A DNA stretch of 64,000 nucleotides from an uncultured Verrucomicrobia subdivision 3 bacterium. GTDB lineage: Bacteria > Verrucomicrobiota > Verrucomicrobiia > Limisphaerales > UBA11358. This document shows, piece after piece, positions 36,251 through 45,035 of the stretch. The notes beneath the pieces are model-generated. The model was not told where the DNA came from. It did not search any database and was given only the letters and a program-made list of their open reading frames with translations. Each line of letters opens with the position of its first letter. Positions within the stretch are counted from its first letter, which is position 1. The stretch covers positions 1 through 64,000 of the forward strand of contig CAISEZ010000163.1 in the NCBI GenBank assembly GCA_903884535.1, in the 5' to 3' direction. The translations under genes were made by a program, and so were the position numbers.

Positions 36251-36598
36251 ATGAATCGGCAACGTAAAATTTACGCGCAGATCAGCCAGTTGGGACTGGT
36301 CGGCCTGGGCCTGCTCGGCATCGCTTTTTTCGCCCCCAATGCCGGCCCGCAGCGCGGTTCGTTTTTCAACGTCGCCATAAGCACCTCCTGGCGCAATCCG
36401 TTGGATTTTCCGGCGGCTTGGTGCAGCGTGAAAATCATTTTGTTGAGCTTCGGCCTGTTTTTATTAATTGAATCGGCGGGCACCCTGCTGTCAGTGCGAA
36501 ACCATAAATCACTGGCTTTGTCGGTGTTTTTTATGCAGGTGGCGCCCTGTCTCGGGCTGCTGGCGGGCGGTTTTTATTTACTCAAAGCGCTGCTCTAA
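36251..36598 (+). CDS. Hypothetical membrane protein with three helices
   Basis: The 115-residue protein has a short basic N-terminus and hydrophobic segments at about 12-30 ([18 protein letters not shown]), 60-80 ([21 protein letters not shown]) and 90-112 ([26 protein letters not shown]). It has no signal for a known family. It is divergent from uvrA with a 250-bp spacer in which I see no other gene. Function is unknown. Confidence 0.6.
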   Translation: MNRQRKIYAQISQLGLVGLGLLGIAFFAPNAGPQRGSFFNVAISTSWRNPLDFPAAWCSVKIILLSFGLFLLIESAGTLLSVRNHKSLALSVFFMQVAPCLGLLAGGFYLLKALL

Positions 36599-36730
36599 TC
36601 GAGCGCTTCTGACGCGACTGCAACGGTTTGGGCTGTCTAAATAATTGACCTCGGTGTAGGACACTTGCACCAGTTTGTCGCAAAACTGGCCGGTTAATCC
36701 ACTCTAACGTGTTGGCATACAAGTTGCATT

Positions 36731-37063
36731 ATGCCCGACATCATGAAAGACAACTCATTCGACTCAGCCATGGACAAAATCGTGGGGCAAGCCCTCGCGG
36801 AACAACAACGTGAACTGCTGGCGCAACAACGCCGGATGGAATTCGCCAAATATCGAACCATCGGTTGGTCGCTCGCCGGTGCCGTGGCGCTTATTTTTGT
36901 TGCGACTCATGAGGCCGAACTGCAGCGCCTCGTGACGACCAAACTCAACAGCAAACCCGCCATCAGCGCGACGGCCATCAGCGGAGCCACGGCGTCGCAG
37001 TTGGATCAAATCCAGCAGGGTGCGGCCAAGCGCGACGCCATCCTCGACGAAATCACCAAGTGA
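36731..37063 (+). CDS. Hypothetical single-pass membrane protein
   Basis: The 110-residue ORF can start at the ATG at 36731 or 36743 (MKDNSFDSAMDKIV). A Gln/Arg-rich amphipathic N-terminus (ALAEQQRELLAQQRRMEFAKY) may form a coiled coil. It is followed by one transmembrane helix (TIGWSLAGAVALIFVATH) and a short external tail rich in Ala, Ser and Thr. No family is recognised. The reading frame is clean and the helix is well defined, so it is probably real. Confidence 0.55.
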   Translation: MPDIMKDNSFDSAMDKIVGQALAEQQRELLAQQRRMEFAKYRTIGWSLAGAVALIFVATHEAELQRLVTTKLNSKPAISATAISGATASQLDQIQQGAAKRDAILDEITK

Positions 37064-37069
37064 TTTCGG

Positions 37070-37519
37070 TCAGGCGGGCACGCCGCCGGCGATGTATTGT
37101 TCCAACTGCTCGATCTCCGCGTTCTGCGTGGAGATGATCCAGTTGACCAGGTCGCCGATGGACACGATGCCGACAACTTTGTCACCCTGAAGCACCGGCA
37201 GATGCCGCACGCGGTTTTCGGTCATCAACCGCATGCAATCCTCGACCGTGTCGGCCAGCGCGACGGTCAGGACACTCGCCGTGAGAATTTCGCGCACGCG
37301 AGTTTCCTTCGACGTCTTGCCCTGCAACGCCACCTTGCGCGTGTAATCGCGCTCGGTGAAAATGCCGTGCAGCCGTCCGTCGGCCAAGACCAGCAACGCA
37401 CCGATATTTTTTTGGGCCATCAACTGGATGGCCTCGAACACCGTCGCCTCGGGCGTCACCGTCCAGAGCGCGGGTGTTTTTCCATGGAGCAGGGAACTGA
37501 TGGGATGGCTGGTTTTCAT
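37070..37519 (-). CDS. Two-CBS-domain protein
   Basis: From the ATG at 37519 (MKTSHPISSLLHGKTPALW) the protein has 149 residues. It has two CBS domains (about 8-65 and 75-135) with VFEAIQLMAQKNIGALLVL, GIFTERDYTRKV, MTENRVRHLPVL and GIVSIGDLVNWII. CBS pairs bind adenine nucleotides and regulate partner proteins. As a stand-alone protein it resembles the widespread 'CBS domain-containing' regulators. An upstream start at 37573 is possible. No enzyme partner is adjacent. Confidence 0.9.
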   Translation of the reverse strand: MKTSHPISSLLHGKTPALWTVTPEATVFEAIQLMAQKNIGALLVLADGRLHGIFTERDYTRKVALQGKTSKETRVREILTASVLTVALADTVEDCMRLMTENRVRHLPVLQGDKVVGIVSIGDLVNWIISTQNAEIEQLEQYIAGGVPA

Positions 37520-37708
37520 AGGTGTTGTTCGTTTATCTGCCCGTTCCCGGAATAATTCAAGATAATAATTCATAACATTAAAACCGCAATCCGGCCGCCG
37601 CCCAAAATAATACGGGGATTTTTCTCTCCTTGACCGGCCGTTTCTGGTTTAATTTCCGCTGCACAAGACGCCGATCTCCCGGTCGGCTCGATAAATGTCA
37701 ACCAACGC

Positions 37709-37732
37709 GCGGAACGGGAGTCCGGCGTTCCG
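37709..37732. repeat. Palindrome GCGGAACGGGAGTCCGGCGTTCCG
   Basis: CGGAACG and CGTTCCG are complementary arms around GGAGTCCGG. It lies 22 bp upstream of the methyltransferase gene in the divergent gap with the CBS gene. The core AGTCCGGCGTTC recurs at 17933-17964. Confidence 0.45.
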
Positions 37733-37753
37733 AATCCAAACTGTTTACAAATT

Positions 37754-38956
37754 ATGGAAGCACTCACCACTGTCGTTCTCAAACCCGGCGAAGGCGACCG
37801 CATCATCGCGGGCCACCCGTGGATCTACCACAGCGAAATCCTGCGCACTACCGCCCCGCTCACCGACGGCGAATTGGTGCAGGTCAAAGACCCGCGCCAG
37901 CGGAACCTCGGCGTCGGCTTTTTTAATTCGCGCTCGAAGATCAATGTGCGCATCCTCGCGCAGGAACGCGTCGTCGTGGACGAAAAGTTTTTTGAGGAAC
38001 GCATTCTCGCCGCGCTTGCCGTCCGGCAGAAACACATGCCCAACGCCACCTCGTTCCGCGTGGTGAACGCCGAGAGCGATTTCTTGAGCGGCCTCATCGT
38101 GGACAAATACGAGGACGTGCTCGTCGTGCAAATTTCCGCGCTCGGCATGGATCAGCGCAAGGCGATGATCGTCGCCGCGCTGCAGAAAATCTTTTCGCCG
38201 CGCGTCATCATGGAACGCAGCGATGTTTCGTCGCGCAAATTTGAAGGTTTGCTGGAATCCAACGGCGTGCTGTTCGGCGAATTGACTGGGCCGGTTTCCG
38301 TGAACTTGAACGGCCTGACATTTGAAACCGATCTGGTCGGCGGCCACAAGACCGGCATGTATCTCGACCAGCAGGCGAATTATCAAGCCGTATCCCAGCT
38401 CGGCAAAGGCGGCCAGGTGCTCGACTGCTTCAGCTTTCTTGGAGGCTTCGGTTTGCACGCGGCCCGCGCCGGCGCGGCACATGTTCATTTGCTGGACCAA
38501 AGCGCCGAGGCGATTGAAGCTTCCAAGCGCAACGCCGCCACCAATGGCATCGCGGATAAATGTTCGTTCGATACGATCAACGTGTTTGACTGGCTCAAGG
38601 AAAACACCGCCGTGAAACCGCACGAACGCGTCATCCCGCGCTTCGATTTGATCATCCTCGATCCGCCGTCGTTCACGCGCAACCGCGCGTCCGTGCCGGA
38701 TGCGTTGCGCGGCTACAAGGAAATTCATCTACGCGCGTTGAAGCTGTTGAAACCGGGCGGCACGCTGGCGAGCTTCTGCTGTTCGCATCATGTGGACGCC
38801 GGGTTGTTTCTGGACTCGCTGCTGTCGGCGGCGTATGACACGCGCCATATTTTGCGCCGCGTGGCCAACTACTCGCAAAGCCCCGACCATCCAATCATCC
38901 CGATGATTCCAGAGACGGAATATCTGAAGGGATTCGCGTTTGAGAAAGTGCGATGA
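37754..38956 (+). CDS. Class I rRNA methyltransferase, RlmI-like
   Basis: The 400-residue protein has an N-terminal PUA-like domain (VLKPGEGDRIIAGHPWIYHSEI), a central EEHEE-type domain and a Rossmann methyltransferase domain. Motifs are GHKTGMYLDQQANY, VLDCFSFLGGFGLHAARAGA, DQSAEAIEASKRNAATNG and the catalytic region DLIILDPPSF. RlmI makes m5C1962 in 23S rRNA. Family members share this PUA-plus-methyltransferase plan, so rRNA methylation is likely; the exact position is not provable here. Confidence 0.9.
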   Translation: MEALTTVVLKPGEGDRIIAGHPWIYHSEILRTTAPLTDGELVQVKDPRQRNLGVGFFNSRSKINVRILAQERVVVDEKFFEERILAALAVRQKHMPNATSFRVVNAESDFLSGLIVDKYEDVLVVQISALGMDQRKAMIVAALQKIFSPRVIMERSDVSSRKFEGLLESNGVLFGELTGPVSVNLNGLTFETDLVGGHKTGMYLDQQANYQAVSQLGKGGQVLDCFSFLGGFGLHAARAGAAHVHLLDQSAEAIEASKRNAATNGIADKCSFDTINVFDWLKENTAVKPHERVIPRFDLIILDPPSFTRNRASVPDALRGYKEIHLRALKLLKPGGTLASFCCSHHVDAGLFLDSLLSAAYDTRHILRRVANYSQSPDHPIIPMIPETEYLKGFAFEKVR

Positions 38957-38963
38957 AAAATTT

Positions 38964-39467
38964 TCAATTAAAACTGTAATGGATTTTAGCATCTTGATCG
39001 CGGCGCTCTTGCTCAGTCATTCTGTCACGCAAAACTCTCGACGTGTATCCACCCACTAGCTTTCCATCCTGAATAAACATCCAGTCGCTTACCTGTATTG
39101 GCTGAACCTCAACGTGCTGTTTAAAAGAAAGTCCCGAAAGTATTTCCGGGTCATTGGCAATAACTCCTCGGAAAACCTTTCCGTCAAAAGTCACATCTGC
39201 CACCCAAATATGTTCGATGGTGTTACCTGATGGGAATTTCCCTTTGACGAGAAAATATTTCTGATTTGGTTGTGGTGAAGCTAAAGCGGCGATGAAATTT
39301 GTGAGTGTAGATTGAGCCTTAGAGATTGCGGCATTCATTTCCATATCCTCTGCACTAATAGCAGTCACCTCATCATCTTTTTGTGACGTTGAGGATGTTT
39401 TTCCGCAACCGGTCGCCACAAGACCAACTAAAACATTCAAAATAATGAGGACAATAATTGGCTTCAT
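38964..39467 (-). CDS. DUF2314 lipoprotein
   Basis: From the ATG at 39467 the protein has 167 residues. The N-terminus (MKPIIVLIILNVLVGLVATGCGK) is a lipoprotein signal with a lipobox ending in Cys. The rest matches DUF2314: EHIWVADVTFDGKVFRGVIANDP, VSDWMFIQDGKLVGGYTSRVLRDRM. The domain is widespread but uncharacterised. It sits 11 bp after the stop of the downstream-facing RNase D gene. The local base composition is AT-richer than its neighbours, a possible sign of transfer. Confidence 0.85.
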   Translation of the reverse strand: MKPIIVLIILNVLVGLVATGCGKTSSTSQKDDEVTAISAEDMEMNAAISKAQSTLTNFIAALASPQPNQKYFLVKGKFPSGNTIEHIWVADVTFDGKVFRGVIANDPEILSGLSFKQHVEVQPIQVSDWMFIQDGKLVGGYTSRVLRDRMTEQERRDQDAKIHYSFN

Positions 39468-39478
39468 CCTGTCCAAAA

Positions 39479-40582
39479 TTATTTCAGCAAGTCACGCTGC
39501 CAATTCATCAACTCCGGTGCGAATTTATCCCAGTCACGCGCGAGGTCGCCCAGCGTGGCTTTGCTGGCGATGAGCGTGGGGTCAATGGCCAGTTCGCGGG
39601 CATGGCGGTCGCGGATTTTTTCCAGTTCACGGAACCGGCGGAATTCCGCCTCGCTCGGCCGCTGCGAATGGTGCCGGATGACGGCGGGAAATTTTTCCGG
39701 CGGCACGGCGGCACCGGCTTTGACGGCCTTCATCAAGGCCTCACGGCGGCGCGGGTGCATGCGCGGCGGCACGAGCTGTTCCATGGGAAGATTCCCCGCC
39801 ACGGCGATGGCAATCCCGACCATGGTTTCGTGGGATAAAACAAAAAACGGCGGGCGGTTGGCGGTGACGGCCTCGCGTTCGCGCCAGTGCCAGAGTTCGC
39901 GCAGGACGGCCAGTTCGGCGCGGCCCAGATGCGAACTGCCCTTGATGCGCCAGACGGTTTCTTCATCCACGACCACGGGTTGCGAACAATCCACAATCAG
40001 CCGGGCGCAACTTTCCGAATGCCACGCGAGCCGTTTTTTGGCAACGAGTTCCGCCTTCAATTTGTCCACCAGCGGTTTGAGGTAATGCGTGTCGTTGCGG
40101 GCATAAACCTCCATTTTCTCGGTGAGCGGCCGGCGCGCCCAGTCCGCTTTCTGCGAACCTTTGTCGAGCTTCACGCCGAGAAATTTTTCCACCAGATTGC
40201 TCAAGCCGAATTGCGGTTCGCCCAATAAACGCGCGGCCAGCATGGTGTCAAAAATGGCCAGCGGCGTGAATTCGTGATGTTTGCGCAGCAGCCGCAGATC
40301 GTAGTCGGCGGCGTGAAAAATCATTTCATGCGCGTTGAAGGCGGCGAAGATCGGATCGAGATTAAGCGGCGCGAGCGGATCCACGAGTTCATCGCCGGCG
40401 GGCGTGCTGATTTGGATGAGACAGACCTTTTCGGGATAGGCATGGAGGCTGTCGGCCTCAGTGTCGAGGGCCAGCCAGGGAGCGGTCTGAATGACCGGCA
40501 GCAGCGCCGCCAGTTTTTCGTCGGTATCAATCACTTCCGCCAGTGTGCAGGAACCGCCGGCGTTTGAAAAGAATTCCCGCAA
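39479..40582 (-). CDS. rnd: Ribonuclease D
   Basis: The 367-residue protein has a DEDDy 3'-5' exonuclease domain with LALDTEADSL (first two metal ligands), IFHAADYDLRLL and YARNDTHYL (Tyr and last Asp), and an HRDC domain in the C-terminal half (LRELWHWREREA). RNase D trims the 3' ends of tRNA precursors and other stable RNAs. Motif order and length match the family. Confidence 0.93.
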   Translation of the reverse strand: MREFFSNAGGSCTLAEVIDTDEKLAALLPVIQTAPWLALDTEADSLHAYPEKVCLIQISTPAGDELVDPLAPLNLDPIFAAFNAHEMIFHAADYDLRLLRKHHEFTPLAIFDTMLAARLLGEPQFGLSNLVEKFLGVKLDKGSQKADWARRPLTEKMEVYARNDTHYLKPLVDKLKAELVAKKRLAWHSESCARLIVDCSQPVVVDEETVWRIKGSSHLGRAELAVLRELWHWREREAVTANRPPFFVLSHETMVGIAIAVAGNLPMEQLVPPRMHPRRREALMKAVKAGAAVPPEKFPAVIRHHSQRPSEAEFRRFRELEKIRDRHARELAIDPTLIASKATLGDLARDWDKFAPELMNWQRDLLK

Positions 40583-40636
40583 GTTTTGAACGGCACGCCG
40601 CTTGTCAAATCAAAGGCTGTGCATTATCGTCCGCCC

Positions 40637-41587
40637 ATGTCGCTAAAGAAACATCTCGCGGTGGCTGCGCTGCTCGCCAGCGGCTGGCAATTCGCGTCCG
40701 CCGACACTGTCCAGCTCAAGGACCAATCCGCCGTCACGGGCAAAATCCTGGCTGAAAAGGCCGATTCCGTGGTCGTGGACGTCGGTTACACCGTGCTGGT
40801 CGTCCCGCGCGCCTCCATTTCCCGCGTGGTCAAGACGAATGAAACGAACACGCCGGTCGCCGCGCCCGCCACCAGCACCGGCCAGTTTTATTCCGCGACC
40901 ACCAAGATTTCTTCCTTGCGCGATGTCAGTTCGCTGGTCAAACAAATCGGCGAAGCGGTGGTGCAGGTGAAAAATCCCGGCGGCCTCGGTTCCGGCTTTT
41001 TCATCAACGATGACGGTTATCTCATCACCAATTTCCACGTCATCGAAGGCGAATCAGAAATTTCCGTGGAGGTTTATCACCAACGCGACGGCCAGCTTGA
41101 CCGCGAGACTTACAAACAGGTCAAGATCATCGCCATCAATAAATTTCACGACCTCGCCCTGCTCCACATCGAGGACAAAGATGCGCCAAAATTCAAGCCC
41201 GTCACGCTCGGCAACTCCGATGCGCTGAATGTCGGTGACGGCGTCTTCGCCATCGGCAGTCCGCTCGGCCTCGAACGCACCGTGACACAGGGTATTTTGA
41301 GCACCAAGACGCGGCAGCTTGAAGGCGAACTTTATTTGCAGACCAGCGCGCAGATCAATCCCGGCAACAGCGGCGGCCCGCTCTTCAACCTCGCCGGCGA
41401 AGTCGTGGGCGTGACGAACATGAAGATCACTTTCGGCGAAGGCCTCGGCTTTGCGATTCCCGTCGAGTTGGTGAAAAGTTTTCTTGATCACCGCGACGCC
41501 TTTGCCTACTCGACGGATAATCCGAACAATCCGTTCCGCTATCTTGAACCGCCGAGCCGCACCAAAGCCAAGCCGACGGGAAAATAA
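40637..41587 (+). CDS. Secreted trypsin-like (S1C) serine protease without PDZ
   Basis: From the ATG at 40637 the protein has 316 residues. A signal peptide (MSLKKHLAVAALLASGWQFASA) is followed by about 70 residues of an SH3-like or SLA1-type small domain (TVQLKDQSAVTGKILAEKADSVVVDVG), then a protease domain. The triad is His near 134 (TNFHVIE), Asp near 172 (HDLALL) and Ser near 245 (NPGNSGGPL). HtrA/Deg proteins add PDZ domains; none is seen, and the protein ends shortly after the protease domain. Its role is likely periplasmic protein quality control. Confidence 0.9.
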   Translation: MSLKKHLAVAALLASGWQFASADTVQLKDQSAVTGKILAEKADSVVVDVGYTVLVVPRASISRVVKTNETNTPVAAPATSTGQFYSATTKISSLRDVSSLVKQIGEAVVQVKNPGGLGSGFFINDDGYLITNFHVIEGESEISVEVYHQRDGQLDRETYKQVKIIAINKFHDLALLHIEDKDAPKFKPVTLGNSDALNVGDGVFAIGSPLGLERTVTQGILSTKTRQLEGELYLQTSAQINPGNSGGPLFNLAGEVVGVTNMKITFGEGLGFAIPVELVKSFLDHRDAFAYSTDNPNNPFRYLEPPSRTKAKPTGK

Positions 41588-41633
41588 TCCCGGCGGCGCC
41601 CGCCGCTGATCTCCCAACAATAATCAAACCGAC

Positions 41634-43511
41634 ATGACCACCAAACTTTTGCGCCTTTCGGCCATCACTTTTTTTCTGGCCGCAGCCAGTGCCATGCGCG
41701 CCTCGATTCCGCCCGCGGAAAATCTGCTACCGGCCGACACGCTGGCGTTTTTCACTGTGCCGGATTGCACCGCCTTCCGCGCCGTGGCCAAAACTGCGCC
41801 GCAGATGATGTTCTGGAACGACGCGGCGATGAAGCCGTTTCACGACAAGTTCATGGGCAAGCTGAATGAAAAAGTCACCGCGCCGCTGGAACACGACCTC
41901 GGGTTGAACGTCGCCAGCTTCATGGATTTGTTGCAGGGCCAGTTCACACTCGCCGTCACGGTCAACGGCGCGAACGGCCATGACGACACGCCGCCCGGCC
42001 TGCTGCTACTGCTTGATGCGCGCGACAAGAGCGACGTGCTCAAGACCAACCTCGCCGCGCTCCAGAAAAAATGGCTGGCGGCCGGCCGCGCGCTGCGCAC
42101 GGAAAAATTCCACGGCCTCGCTTTCACCGTCGTGCCGCTCTCCAGCAATGATTTCGCGGAGATCTTTCCCAAACGCACGCCGGTGTCCGAGATCGGCAAG
42201 GAGCCAAAGCCGGACCAGCCGGGTGAAATTTATTTCACGCAATTTCAATCGCTGCTCATCGCGGGCAGTTCGGCGAAGGTCGTGGAGCCGGTGGCCGCGC
42301 ACCTGACCGGCGGTAGCACCCCCGCCCTCGCCGCCGACGCGATTTTTGCGGCGGACAAACTCGCGCAGTTCCGCGACGCGCCGACCTATTACGGCTGGTT
42401 CAACGGCAAGGCGTTTTTCAACCTGATTTCGCAGGCGAACGATGACAGCGCCGATAACACCATGCCGTCGCTGATGCCCAAGCTGTCCGGTGCGAAAACC
42501 GTCGCCGCCACCGGGTTGGACGGCATAAAATCCGCCAGCTTTGCGCTGCTCGAAATGCCGGATGGCTCGACGCTGTCCTTCCACGTCTCCGCACCGGAAA
42601 GTGCGCGCACCGGACTCTTGAAAATTCTGGCGTTGCCGAACAAGGACGCCAGCGCGCCGGTGTTCGTGCCCGGCGATGCCGTGAAATTTTCCCGCGTCCG
42701 GCTCGACGGCAAGCAGACCTGGGCCGACCTGCAAAAAATCGTGGCTTCCCTGTCGCCCGGCGGCCTCGCCAGTTTGAATTCCGTCATTGATATGGCCAAT
42801 TCCTTCGCCCAGCAAAAAGATCCCGGCTTTGATCTGCGCAATAATCTGATCAACAACCTCGGCGACGACATTATCAGCTATCAAAAAGGTCCGGCCGGCA
42901 GTTCCCTCGCCGCACTGTCCAACCCGCCGCAGTTATATCTGGTCGCGGTCAACAATCCGGAACAAGTGATTCAGGCCATCAAAGTCATCGCCAGCATGGC
43001 CTCGCCGCAGGATGCGTCCGCGCAGCCGCGCGATTTTCTCGGCCATAAGATTTACGCCATTACGATGCGCCCGCAACAATCGGCCAACGGCACGGCCATC
43101 AAGCCACCGCCGTTGAACCTGGCTTCCAGTGGCGGGTATCTCGCCTTCAGCAGCGATCCGGCCATTTTGGAAGAATACCTGCGCAGCGCGGACGGCCAGT
43201 CCAAACCGTTGCGGGAAACCGCCGGCCTGGCGGATGCCGCGCAGCACGTCGGCATGGGTGGCGGTTTGTTCGGCTACCAGAACCAGCGGGAAACGATGCG
43301 CACGTCGTTCAAGCTGCTGAAAGATGCCAGCGCCGCCGACGCCACCATGAAAATGTTTCCGCCCGCGATGCGCGAATGGCTGGATTTCTCGCTGCTGCCG
43401 GATTACGACGCGGTGGCGAAATACTTTTATATTTCAGTCTTCGGCGGCAACGCCAATGCTGACGGCCTGACGGTGAAGGTTTACGGCCCGCGCCCGCCGC
43501 AGTTAAATTAA
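41634..43511 (+). CDS. Large secreted protein of unknown function
   Basis: The 625-residue protein has a signal peptide (MTTKLLRLSAITFFLAAASAMRA). It opens with a helix-rich segment PPAENLLPADTLAFFTVPD, which resembles DUF3352-type secreted proteins. The remainder alternates amphipathic strands and helices without recognised catalytic motifs (YYGWFNGKAFFNLI, NLINNLGDDIISYQKG, YLAFSSDPAILEEYLRS). No membrane anchor follows the signal. It is 46 bp downstream of the S1C protease and may share its transcript. Function is unknown. Confidence 0.75.
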   Translation: MTTKLLRLSAITFFLAAASAMRASIPPAENLLPADTLAFFTVPDCTAFRAVAKTAPQMMFWNDAAMKPFHDKFMGKLNEKVTAPLEHDLGLNVASFMDLLQGQFTLAVTVNGANGHDDTPPGLLLLLDARDKSDVLKTNLAALQKKWLAAGRALRTEKFHGLAFTVVPLSSNDFAEIFPKRTPVSEIGKEPKPDQPGEIYFTQFQSLLIAGSSAKVVEPVAAHLTGGSTPALAADAIFAADKLAQFRDAPTYYGWFNGKAFFNLISQANDDSADNTMPSLMPKLSGAKTVAATGLDGIKSASFALLEMPDGSTLSFHVSAPESARTGLLKILALPNKDASAPVFVPGDAVKFSRVRLDGKQTWADLQKIVASLSPGGLASLNSVIDMANSFAQQKDPGFDLRNNLINNLGDDIISYQKGPAGSSLAALSNPPQLYLVAVNNPEQVIQAIKVIASMASPQDASAQPRDFLGHKIYAITMRPQQSANGTAIKPPPLNLASSGGYLAFSSDPAILEEYLRSADGQSKPLRETAGLADAAQHVGMGGGLFGYQNQRETMRTSFKLLKDASAADATMKMFPPAMREWLDFSLLPDYDAVAKYFYISVFGGNANADGLTVKVYGPRPPQLN

Positions 43512-43546
43512 ATTCGCCGGTGTGGCGGGAACGCTCCTGCGACGGG

Positions 43547-44959
43547 TCAGGCGATGCCGGCGCGCTGCAACGCGATTTCAAAATCGTATTCCGGTTTGCG
43601 CGCCTTGCGTCCGCGCAACGCGTTCGCCGCGTCATCACCCACAAACATTTCCGTGGCGGCGTCCCACGTCAGCTTGCGTTTGAGTTTCATGCCAATCCAT
43701 GCGGCGGCGCAGGCTTCGAGACTGCGGGCGGACTGCTGGATCGGCGCGATCGGCTGGCGGTTCGCGGCGATGCTTTCGAGCCAGTTGCCGTGATGCGATT
43801 TGCTCGGCATCCAGCGCACGGCGTTGCCGTCGAGCGGCGAAAGAATTTTCGGATCGCTGGCGCGCAACGGTAACAGCGCCGCGCGGCCGGCGGGCGTGTT
43901 GGGATCGCTGGCCGTGATTTTCTCCTCGCTGCGCGTGCAAAATATCCAGCCCTCGTCGCCTTCAAACCGGATGCCCGTCTCAAATTTATTATCGAGGATG
44001 ACCGGCACATTTTTCGGATACAACATTTCAACGTGGTAAGTGCGGTGAACCGTCCACGTGTCGTTTGTCATGAATTCCGCCTGCGCGTCAATCGTCAGCG
44101 GCCCGCCGAGTTCCTGACCCATCGCCCAATGCGCGATGTCCACGTGATGCGCGCCCCAGTTTGTGATCATGCCGAGGCCGAAGTCTTCCGTGGTAATCCA
44201 GCCCGGCCGGCCTTCGAGGCTGCTTTGCGGATGCACGCGGCGTTCCATGTAAGGCTGCTCCGGCGCGGAACCAAGCCACTTTTCGAAATCCAGATTCTCC
44301 GGCACCGGCATCGGCGCGGGCGCGTGGCCGCTGGGCTTGTCGAGGCCGACGCCGATTTTAATCGTGTTCAACTGGCCGATGCGGCCGTTGCGCACGGCTT
44401 CGCTAGCGGCGCGAAAACTGTGCCACGGCCGTTCCGAGCGCTGCTGCGAGCCGGTCTGCAAAATAATTTTCTTCGCCTCAACCGCGCGGCGCAGGCCGAT
44501 GGCTTCCGCGATGTTGTAAGTCACCGGCTTTTGCACATAAACATGCTTGCCGGCAATCGCCGCCGCAATCGCCAGCCGCGCGTGCGAATGATCCGGCACG
44601 GTTACGACCACCGCGTCAATCTCCGGCGACGCCAGCACGTCGCGGTAATCGTGATATGTTTTCACGTTCACGCCAGACTCGCCGCACTCGGCGTAATAAT
44701 CCTCCGCCATTTTTTTGCCGGCGGCGAGGCGCTTGGAATCCAGGTCGCACACCGCGACCACGCGGGCGAGCGACTCGTTCAAGATATTGCCCATGTCACT
44801 GCGGCCCATGCGCCCACAGCCGATTTGCGCGACGTTGATTTTTTTGCTGGGCGCATCGGCCCCGAGCAAACGCGCGGGAATGATGCTGGGCAAAATGGCC
44901 AAACCGACGCCACCCCGAACGGCGGCTTTCAGAAAACTGCGACGCGACTGATTTTTCAT
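43547..44959 (-). CDS. Tat-exported Gfo/Idh/MocA family oxidoreductase
   Basis: The 470-residue protein starts MKNQSRRSFLKAAVRGGVGLAILP, a twin-arginine signal. The Rossmann domain has VAQIGCGRMGRSDMGN and VAVCDLDSKRLAAGKK. The catalytic-type motif is YVQKPVTYNIAEAIGL, equivalent to the EKP motif but with Gln before Lys. The C-terminal alpha/beta domain follows. Such proteins are abundant in Planctomycetes and Verrucomicrobia and are thought to act on sugars, inositols or glycosides with NAD(P). It lies 76 bp from the ThuA-DUF1080 gene on the same strand, a frequent functional pairing. Confidence 0.9.
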   Translation of the reverse strand: MKNQSRRSFLKAAVRGGVGLAILPSIIPARLLGADAPSKKINVAQIGCGRMGRSDMGNILNESLARVVAVCDLDSKRLAAGKKMAEDYYAECGESGVNVKTYHDYRDVLASPEIDAVVVTVPDHSHARLAIAAAIAGKHVYVQKPVTYNIAEAIGLRRAVEAKKIILQTGSQQRSERPWHSFRAASEAVRNGRIGQLNTIKIGVGLDKPSGHAPAPMPVPENLDFEKWLGSAPEQPYMERRVHPQSSLEGRPGWITTEDFGLGMITNWGAHHVDIAHWAMGQELGGPLTIDAQAEFMTNDTWTVHRTYHVEMLYPKNVPVILDNKFETGIRFEGDEGWIFCTRSEEKITASDPNTPAGRAALLPLRASDPKILSPLDGNAVRWMPSKSHHGNWLESIAANRQPIAPIQQSARSLEACAAAWIGMKLKRKLTWDAATEMFVGDDAANALRGRKARKPEYDFEIALQRAGIA

Positions 44960-44964
44960 TTTAT

Positions 44965-45033
44965 GTGGCGGCTTTCGGCAGAAAACCGGATTTCATTTTT
45001 CAATTTTGCGGCGCTCTGCCGAGGCGCCGCTAC
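44965..45033. repeat. REP-like inverted repeat between Gfo and ThuA-DUF1080 genes
   Basis: GTGGCGGCTTTCGGCAGAAAACCGG and the inverted GCGGCGCTCTGCCGAGGCGCCGCTAC are imperfect complementary arms. The right arm is almost identical to that at 60758-60783, which identifies a shared repeat family. Confidence 0.75.
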
Positions 45034-45035
45034 AA

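Noticed and set aside
35999-36262. 88-residue N-terminal extension of uvrA in the ORF track
   Set aside because: UvrA proteins start close to the MSKEFI-like motif; the extension has no conserved sequence and uses the divergent spacer.
36712-36730. Sigma-54-like sequence TTGGCATACAAGTTGCATT (GG-N10-GC)
   Set aside because: Spacing fits the -24/-12 pattern, but the predicted start would fall at or after the first ATG (36731), leaving almost no leader for 36743. No enhancer-binding protein gene is near. Chance match cannot be excluded.
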